A stretch of 64,000 bases of DNA. Origin: Vibrio hepatarius (GTDB taxonomy: Bacteria > Pseudomonadota > Gammaproteobacteria > Enterobacterales > Vibrionaceae). The position numbers and the translations under genes were made by a program. Location of the stretch: positions 20,705 to 84,704 of the forward strand of contig NZ_LHPI01000011.1 in the NCBI RefSeq assembly GCF_001274785.1. Direction: 5' to 3'. The notes below the pieces were generated by a model. The model saw nothing but the letters and a program-made list of their open reading frames with translations. It was not told the origin of the DNA and did no database searches. Below, piece by piece: positions 59,376-64,000 of the stretch; positions within the stretch are counted from its first letter, which is position 1, and each line of letters begins with the position of its first letter.

Positions 59376-60569
59376 ATGTTAAATCGAATTTCTAGCTTCC
59401 ATAACTATCAATCTGTTCAAAACGATTTGCGTCGTCAGGAAACAAAAGTACACCACAACCAGGCGCAATTAGCGTCAGGTAAAAAGCTACTTAAGCCAAG
59501 TGATGACCCGTTGGCAACACACTACATCCAGAACGTCGGTCAGCAGAAAGAGCAACTTCGTCAGTACACGGACGCGATTGTTCTCACTCGTAACCGTCTA
59601 GAGCACGAAGAAGTGATTGTCTCGAATGCAGAAGACTACGCGGATGAAGCCAAGCGTACCGTGATGGAAATGATCAACGGTGCGTTGTCTCCGGAAGACC
59701 GCATTGCGAAGCGACGCGAAATCGAGGAAATCTCCAATAACTTCCTCAATTTAGTCAATGTTCAGGATGAAACCGGCAACTACATCTTCGCCGGTACTAA
59801 GCCGAAGAATCAACCGTTTTTCCGTGACAACAACGGTGACGTGACTTATGCGGGCGATGATTATCAGCGCAAGATGAAGGTCTCCAATAGCTTGGAAATG
59901 CCAATCAACTCACCTGGTAGCAAGTTATTTATGGAAATCGACAACCCGTTTGGTGATTTCGAGCCTCAGTACGAACTGAAAGATGCGTCTGAATTACTAC
60001 TAGAACGTGCGACTAACTTAAACCCGTCGGATCAATCGACCTACAAAGTCACTTTTGTTGATATGCCGGAAGGCAAATACGGTTATCAGTTGGAGCAAAA
60101 CGGTACTGTTGTTCAGGCGGATGTATACGAGCCTTCAAAAGGCATTCAGTTTGAAGACGTATCGATTCAGGTCAAAGGCCAAATTACCAAAGGGGATGCG
60201 ATTACGCTTGAGCCGCGCAAAACCTTCAGTATCTTCGATACCTTTCGAGACACTATGGAGCTTTCGGTGGGCTCGGTTTCGGACTCGTCCAATACCGCTA
60301 AGCTGCATCAATTGACGCAAGAATTTCACGCTGCGTTTATTCACCTAAATAAAGCGCGTACCGATGTGGGTGCAAGACTGAATACCTTGGATATCCAAGA
60401 AGAGCAACACGCCGACTTCCAGTTAACGTTGTCGAAGTCGAAAAGTAACTTTGAAGATTTGGATTACGCAGATGCGATCATTGAGTTCAATGAAAACTCG
60501 CGAGCTCTGCAAGCATCACAACAGGCATTTGGTAAAACCAAAGATTTAACCCTGTTTAACTATATCTAG
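59376..60569 (+). CDS. flgL: Hook-associated protein FlgL (HAP3)
   Basis: Second hook-filament junction protein, 397 residues. The flagellin-like N-terminus (NQAQLASGKKLLKPSDDPLA) and C-terminus (LDYADAIIEFNENSRALQAS) form the coiled core; the middle is variable. Strong ribosome-binding site AGGAGG, 9 nt after flgK, so the two are one operon. A stem-loop without a T-run (AGCGGCAA / TTGCCGCT, 60655-60675) follows it. Confidence 0.95.
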   Translation: MLNRISSFHNYQSVQNDLRRQETKVHHNQAQLASGKKLLKPSDDPLATHYIQNVGQQKEQLRQYTDAIVLTRNRLEHEEVIVSNAEDYADEAKRTVMEMINGALSPEDRIAKRREIEEISNNFLNLVNVQDETGNYIFAGTKPKNQPFFRDNNGDVTYAGDDYQRKMKVSNSLEMPINSPGSKLFMEIDNPFGDFEPQYELKDASELLLERATNLNPSDQSTYKVTFVDMPEGKYGYQLEQNGTVVQADVYEPSKGIQFEDVSIQVKGQITKGDAITLEPRKTFSIFDTFRDTMELSVGSVSDSSNTAKLHQLTQEFHAAFIHLNKARTDVGARLNTLDIQEEQHADFQLTLSKSKSNFEDLDYADAIIEFNENSRALQASQQAFGKTKDLTLFNYI

Positions 60570-60925
60570 AGTGGTTGATTAAAACTGCTTCGCCTTAAGT
60601 GCTATGCCTTAAGCGCAACTGCATAACCTGACAGGAAATTCAGGTGGCAATAAAAGCGGCAATACGCTTGCCGCTAAAGCTGAATAAAAACTAGGCGATA
60701 TTGTTGGATTTAAGCGCTCAGTCATAAGTGGTTGAAACTTAAATAAAATAAAAAATATTTTTTAGTTTTTTAAATTTGGCACACAACTTGAATCATCTAA
60801 CTCAGAGTTTAAAAACAAAGTTTAAGCAGTTTCTGCTTAGCAAAGCATTTTTACGGTCAGTGCTTCCAAATGAGACTTAGCTGGCCGCTTCGCAAGCACT
60901 TGCGAACTCAATAGGAGAGCAAACT
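60570..60925 (+). promoter_or_regulatory. Promoter and leader region of the first flagellin
   Basis: 356 nt between flgL and the flagellin. At 60776-60792, TTTGGCACACAACTTGA keeps the sigma-54 -24 element and 10-nt spacing, but the -12 reads GA instead of GC. A small stem TTCGCA / TGCGAA (60889-60906) lies just before the ribosome-binding site AGGAGAG. An AT-rich stretch (60740-60775) precedes the promoter, where activator FlrC/IHF binding would be expected. Confidence 0.6.
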
Positions 60926-62065
60926 ATGACCATTACAGTAAATACTAACGTATCAGCGATGACCGCTCAGCGTTACCTAAATAAGGCAACGGGCGATCTC
61001 AACACCTCTATGGAACGTCTGTCTTCAGGCCAGAAAATTAACAGCGCGAAAGACGACGCTGCAGGCCTACAGATTTCTAACCGATTGACAGCTCAGTCGC
61101 GTGGTTTAGATGTCGCAATGCGCAACGCTAATGATGGTATTTCGATTGCACAAACAGCTGAAGGTGCAATGAATGAGTCAACCGCGATTCTGCAACGTAT
61201 TCGTGACTTGTCGCTTCAATCTGCGAACGGAACGAACTCATTGTCTGAACGTGTCGCGCTTAACGAAGAAGTGACCGCGCTACAGGATGAACTTAACCGT
61301 ATTGCTGAAACCACTTCATTTGGTGGACGTAAACTACTGAACGGTTCATTCGGTGAAGCATCATTCCAAATCGGTGCTAGCTCTGGTGAAGCGATCATCA
61401 TGGGTCTGACTAGTATCCGTGCTGACGATTTCCGCATGGGTGGTCAAAGCTTCGTTGCTACCGAAGCGAAAGACAACGAGTGGGGCGTACCAACGGGTGC
61501 AAACGACCTGAAATTTGAATTCACGACCAAAGACGGTGAAGCCGTTGTTCTTGATGTCCTAGCAAAACAAGGCGATGACATTGAGGAACTCGCGACTTAC
61601 ATCAACGGTCAGACAGACAAGTTAAAAGCGTCGGTTGACCAAGAAGGTAAACTGCAAATCTTTGCCGCAGAGCCAAACCTAGAAGGTAACCTAGCGATTT
61701 CAGGTGGCCTGGCTACTGAGTTAGGTCTGACTGGCGGAGCAGGTGTTCAAACTACGGTACAAAACATCGATGTTCGTGATGTTGGTGGCGCGCAAAATGC
61801 GGTAGCCATCGTTGACGCGGCACTACGTTACGTTGACTCACAACGTGCAGACCTTGGTGCGAAGCAAAACCGTTTGAGCCACAGTATTAATAACTTGGCT
61901 AACATCCAAGAAAACGTTGAAGCGTCAAACAGCCGTATTCGCGACACAGACTTCGCGAAAGAAACCACGGCGTTGACCAAATCACAAATCTTGCAACAAG
62001 CTGGTACTTCAATTCTGGCTCAAGCAAAACAGTTGCCGAACTCTGCAATGTCACTATTGCAGTAG
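60926..62065 (+). CDS. flaA: Flagellin (core filament subunit, FlaA type of V. cholerae)
   Basis: Flagellin of 379 residues. The conserved N-terminal D0/D1 ([60 protein letters not shown]) and C-terminal D1/D0 ([36 protein letters not shown]) enclose a medium-length variable region (about 170-280). The sequence resembles V. cholerae FlaA, the only flagellin essential for its filament; in V. parahaemolyticus and V. vulnificus the same locus is named flaC. A sigma-54-like promoter is 134 nt upstream, unlike the second flagellin. Confidence 0.9.
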   Translation: MTITVNTNVSAMTAQRYLNKATGDLNTSMERLSSGQKINSAKDDAAGLQISNRLTAQSRGLDVAMRNANDGISIAQTAEGAMNESTAILQRIRDLSLQSANGTNSLSERVALNEEVTALQDELNRIAETTSFGGRKLLNGSFGEASFQIGASSGEAIIMGLTSIRADDFRMGGQSFVATEAKDNEWGVPTGANDLKFEFTTKDGEAVVLDVLAKQGDDIEELATYINGQTDKLKASVDQEGKLQIFAAEPNLEGNLAISGGLATELGLTGGAGVQTTVQNIDVRDVGGAQNAVAIVDAALRYVDSQRADLGAKQNRLSHSINNLANIQENVEASNSRIRDTDFAKETTALTKSQILQQAGTSILAQAKQLPNSAMSLLQ

Positions 62066-62075
62066 TCGTAAGTAT

Positions 62076-62112
62076 CTTCACTAACGCATTCCCAGACGTG
62101 GGGTTAGTGAAG
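62076..62112 (+). other. Hairpin just after the first flagellin
   Basis: CTTCACTAAC / GTTAGTGAAG, a perfect 10-bp stem with an inner CCCA / GGGG-type arm, begins 11 nt after the flaA stop. It has no T-run and may protect the transcript from 3' exonucleases. A second possible stem, GCCCC / GGGGC, lies at 62245-62271. Confidence 0.5.
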
Positions 62113-62242
62113 GTGTTAAGGCAAGCATAGCGGTTGGTTTTACGAGACTCTCTCTCACACTGTCTCGTTAAGCGATAAGTTATGCAGCACTAGCCAAGCT
62201 TTGATCATTTCTCTCGATCTCCACATTGCATGGCTAACCCTA

Positions 62243-62280
62243 TAGCCCCGGTTCTCTCAAAGGAAAGGGGCTTTTCTTTT
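62243..62280 (+). terminator. Probable terminator after flaA
   Basis: GCCCC / GGGGC with a loop of about 17 nt, followed by CTTTTCTTTTG. The stem is short, so termination strength is uncertain. Confidence 0.5.
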
Positions 62281-62420
62281 GTCTGTCACTTAGTAAATCT
62301 CCTCTATTTCTTATCCCGACCAAGCTACTGAAAACTTTAATAAGATTTTTCAAAACTTCCTATTTGATCATAATTTCTAAGAAATATGCATATTCTCGTT
62401 ATTTCTTATACGTTCCGCTC

Positions 62421-62447
62421 TAAAGTTAACCAGTCTGCTGTCGTTAT
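62421..62447 (+). promoter_or_regulatory. Sigma-28-like promoter of the second flagellin
   Basis: TAAAGTTA, 11-nt spacer, GTCGTTAT resembles the FliA consensus with two mismatches in the -10. It is 79 nt before the second flagellin start, with a leader stem-loop TTTCCG / CGGAAA at 62476-62493. Confidence 0.7.
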
Positions 62448-62525
62448 AAAGGGTACTTTGAGAGAACTCATTGGTTTTCCGAGACGTCGGAAAGCACATC
62501 GGAAATTCCAATAGGAGAAACCATT

Positions 62526-63659
62526 ATGGCAGTTAACGTAAATACCAACGTACCGGCAATGACAGCGCAAAGACATTTGAACGCAGCAACTGCTGCTCAG
62601 CAAACGTCAATGGAAAGGCTATCATCGGGTTATAAAATCAACAGCGCAAAAGATGACGCTGCGGGTCTACAAATCTCGAACCGACTAAACGTGCAAAGCC
62701 GCGGTCTAGACGTCGCAGTTCGAAATGCTAACGATGGTATTTCGATGGCGCAAACCGCTGAAGGTGCGATGAACGAAACGACGAACATCCTACAACGTAT
62801 GCGTGACTTGTCACTACAATCAGCAAACGGCTCTAACTCAAAATCAGAGCGTGTAGCGATTCAAGAAGAGATAACCGCACTGAACGACGAACTGAACCGT
62901 ATCGCTGAAACCACATCATTTGGTGGTAACAAGTTACTTAACGGCACATTCGCGACCAAGTCTTTCCAAATCGGTGCGGACAATGGTGAAGCGGTAATGC
63001 TAACCATGCTAAACATGCGTAGTGACAACAGCATGATGGGTGGTAACGCTTACCAAGCAGCGACAGCGAAAGATGCTGATTGGGAAGTGGCAAGCGGCGC
63101 AAATGACCTGACAATCACACTGACAGACAAAGCTGGTGACGAGCAAATCATCACTATCAACGCAAAAGAAGGCGACGATATTGAAGAACTTGCGACTTAC
63201 ATTAACGGCCAAACCGACATGGTGAAAGCATCAGTCGATGAAGAAGGTAAGATGCAGATCTTTACCGACAATAACCGTGTTGAAGGTGCAGCGACGTTCT
63301 CTGGCAGCCTAGCGACAGATCTCGCGTTCGGTGCAGCTGAGGCGGTAACTGTTGATACGATTGACGTAACAACGGTAGGTGGTGCTCAAGAGTCGGTTGC
63401 GATTGTGGATGCTGCGCTTAAGTTTGTAGATAGCCACCGTGCTGAGCTGGGTGCATTCCAAAACCGTTTCAACCACGCTGTGAACAACTTGGATAACATC
63501 AACGAGAACGTGAACGCTTCTAAGAGTCGCATCAAAGATACTGACTTCGCGAAAGAGACCACTGCGTTGACTAAATCTCAGATCCTGAGCCAAGCATCAA
63601 GTGCGGTACTGGCGCAAGCTAAACAAGCACCAAATGCGGCACTAGGTTTACTAGGCTAA
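62526..63659 (+). CDS. Flagellin (second subunit)
   Basis: Flagellin of 377 residues that shares D0/D1 ends with the first ([61 protein letters not shown] at the C-terminus) but has a more diverged central region (about 170-280). The promoter is sigma-28-like. By position it corresponds to V. cholerae flaC, or flaD in V. parahaemolyticus and V. vulnificus naming. It probably is a minor filament subunit. Followed by a strong terminator. Confidence 0.9.
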   Translation: MAVNVNTNVPAMTAQRHLNAATAAQQTSMERLSSGYKINSAKDDAAGLQISNRLNVQSRGLDVAVRNANDGISMAQTAEGAMNETTNILQRMRDLSLQSANGSNSKSERVAIQEEITALNDELNRIAETTSFGGNKLLNGTFATKSFQIGADNGEAVMLTMLNMRSDNSMMGGNAYQAATAKDADWEVASGANDLTITLTDKAGDEQIITINAKEGDDIEELATYINGQTDMVKASVDEEGKMQIFTDNNRVEGAATFSGSLATDLAFGAAEAVTVDTIDVTTVGGAQESVAIVDAALKFVDSHRAELGAFQNRFNHAVNNLDNINENVNASKSRIKDTDFAKETTALTKSQILSQASSAVLAQAKQAPNAALGLLG

Positions 63660-63680
63660 ACGGCAATACGCTAATAAATA

Positions 63681-63706
63681 AAAATCCAGCTTCGGCTGGA
63701 TTTTTT
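63681..63706 (+). terminator. Terminator after the second flagellin
   Basis: AAAATCCAGC / GCTGGATTTT with a TTCG tetraloop and T6 tail, about 22 nt after the stop. Confidence 0.92.
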
Positions 63707-63739
63707 GTGTTTGTACAATAGCAAACCTTAGATAAAAGA

Positions 63740-63761
63740 AAACCCAGCAAAAGCTGGGTTT
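63740..63761 (-). terminator. Terminator of the tRNA cluster
   Basis: AAACCCAGC / GCTGGGTTT with AAAA loop, T-rich on the minus strand (TTTTCTTTTATC). It lies just beyond the 3' end of the tRNA-Leu at 63770. Confidence 0.85.
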
Positions 63762-63769
63762 CTAATCGA

Positions 63770-63854
63770 TGGTGCGGAAGGAGAGACTTGAACTCTCACA
63801 CCTTGCGGCGCCAGAACCTAAATCTGGTGCGTCTACCAATTCCGCCACTTCCGC
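63770..63854 (-). tRNA. tRNA-Leu (anticodon UAG)
   Basis: Complete minus-strand tRNA of 85 nt with a class II variable arm (CGCCGCAAGGTGTG), acceptor GCGGAAG / CTTCCGC, anticodon stem CCAGA / TCTGG with loop TTTAGGT (anticodon UAG), and an encoded CCA. It reads CUA codons. Confidence 0.95.
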
Positions 63855-63901
63855 ATGATCGTAGTTATTAAGACTATTGGTATTCTTAACAACGTTTTAT
63901 A

Positions 63902-63978
63902 TGGTGGCTACGACGGGATTCGAACCTGTGACCCCATCATTATGAGTGATGTGCTCTAACCAGCTGAGCTACGTAGCC
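63902..63978 (-). tRNA. tRNA-Met, elongator (anticodon CAU)
   Basis: Complete minus-strand tRNA of 77 nt: acceptor GGCTACG / CGTAGCC, anticodon loop CTCATAA (CAU), T-arm ACAGG-TTCGAAT-CCCGT, encoded CCA. The sequence is almost the same as the E. coli elongator tRNA-Met, which argues against tRNA-Ile2. Confidence 0.93.
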
Positions 63979-63980
63979 AA

Positions 63981-64000
63981 TGGTGCGGAAGGAGAGACTT
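63981..64000 (-). tRNA. Partial tRNA-Leu running out of the window
   Basis: The last 20 nt repeat the 3' end of the tRNA-Leu at 63770-63854 (CCA end, acceptor stem, start of the T-arm). A tandem Leu-Met-Leu tRNA cluster therefore continues to the right. Confidence 0.8.

Overview
The window is a chromosomal segment from a Vibrio (Gammaproteobacteria). The evidence is toxRS beside htpG-adk-hemH, the Vibrio-type sheathed polar flagellar cluster (flgO, flgP, flgT, cheV-cheR-flgBCDEFGHIJ, flgKL, multiple flagellins), OmpU-like porins, and the gene pairs cysK-ptsHI-crr, zipA-ligA and miaB-ubiF shared with enterobacteria. I cannot resolve the species. The segment is almost all core genome. I see no insertion sequence, prophage, integron, CRISPR array or rRNA operon.

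Layout. (1) 1-5.7 kb, minus strand: miaB, ybeZ, ybeY, corC, lnt (tRNA thiomethylation, rRNA maturation, ion efflux, lipoprotein acylation). Divergent from it is ubiF, for ubiquinone synthesis. (2) 7.1-12.2 kb, minus strand: the general PTS operon ptsH-ptsI-crr with long hairpins in both intercistronic gaps, then cysK and cysZ. (3) 12.3-15.5 kb, plus strand: zipA and ligA. (4) 15.9-18.2 kb: an OmpU-like porin, an unrecognised lipoprotein with a duplicated C-terminal motif, and a tiny secreted protein. (5) 18.4-23 kb, minus strand: nfeD-qmcA, cnoX, a possible 21-residue membrane peptide, ybbO-like and yfcH-like short-chain dehydrogenases. (6) 23.1-25.4 kb, plus strand: a tight four-gene operon of two DUF1538 membrane proteins, a PII-like protein and a CBS-domain protein. 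This is the best candidate for an undescribed system. (7) 25.4-28.6 kb: yfcE, a SelT/W-like protein, a TSUP permease, and toxS-toxR. (8) 28.7-34.1 kb: htpG, adk with a structured leader, hemH and a KdgM-like porin. (9) 34.1-39.6 kb: a copper-efflux unit (copA plus a DUF411 protein) under a textbook CueR-type promoter, a second OmpU-like porin and a DUF2057 protein. (10) 39.8-43.6 kb: gltX, an OmpA-family protein, an unknown basic protein and tRNA-Arg. (11) 43.6-63.7 kb: polar flagellar region 1, from flgT to two flagellins. (12) 63.7-64 kb: the edge of a tRNA cluster.

How the parts work together. The flagellar block encodes a nearly complete rod-hook-junction export set, the H-ring/basal-body accessory proteins FlgO, FlgP and FlgT, the FlgM/FlgN checkpoint, the CheV/CheR adaptation proteins and two filament subunits. 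Promoter motifs fit the known Vibrio hierarchy: sigma-54-like elements precede flgT, flgB, flgF, flgK and the first flagellin, and sigma-28-like elements precede flgM and the second flagellin. ToxR, the membrane-bound regulator of outer-membrane porins in Vibrio, lies between two OmpU-like porin genes. All four outer-membrane protein genes (two porins, KdgM-like, OmpA-like) and adk have a predicted stem-loop ending about 28-38 nt before the start codon. That is a recurrent leader architecture worth testing.
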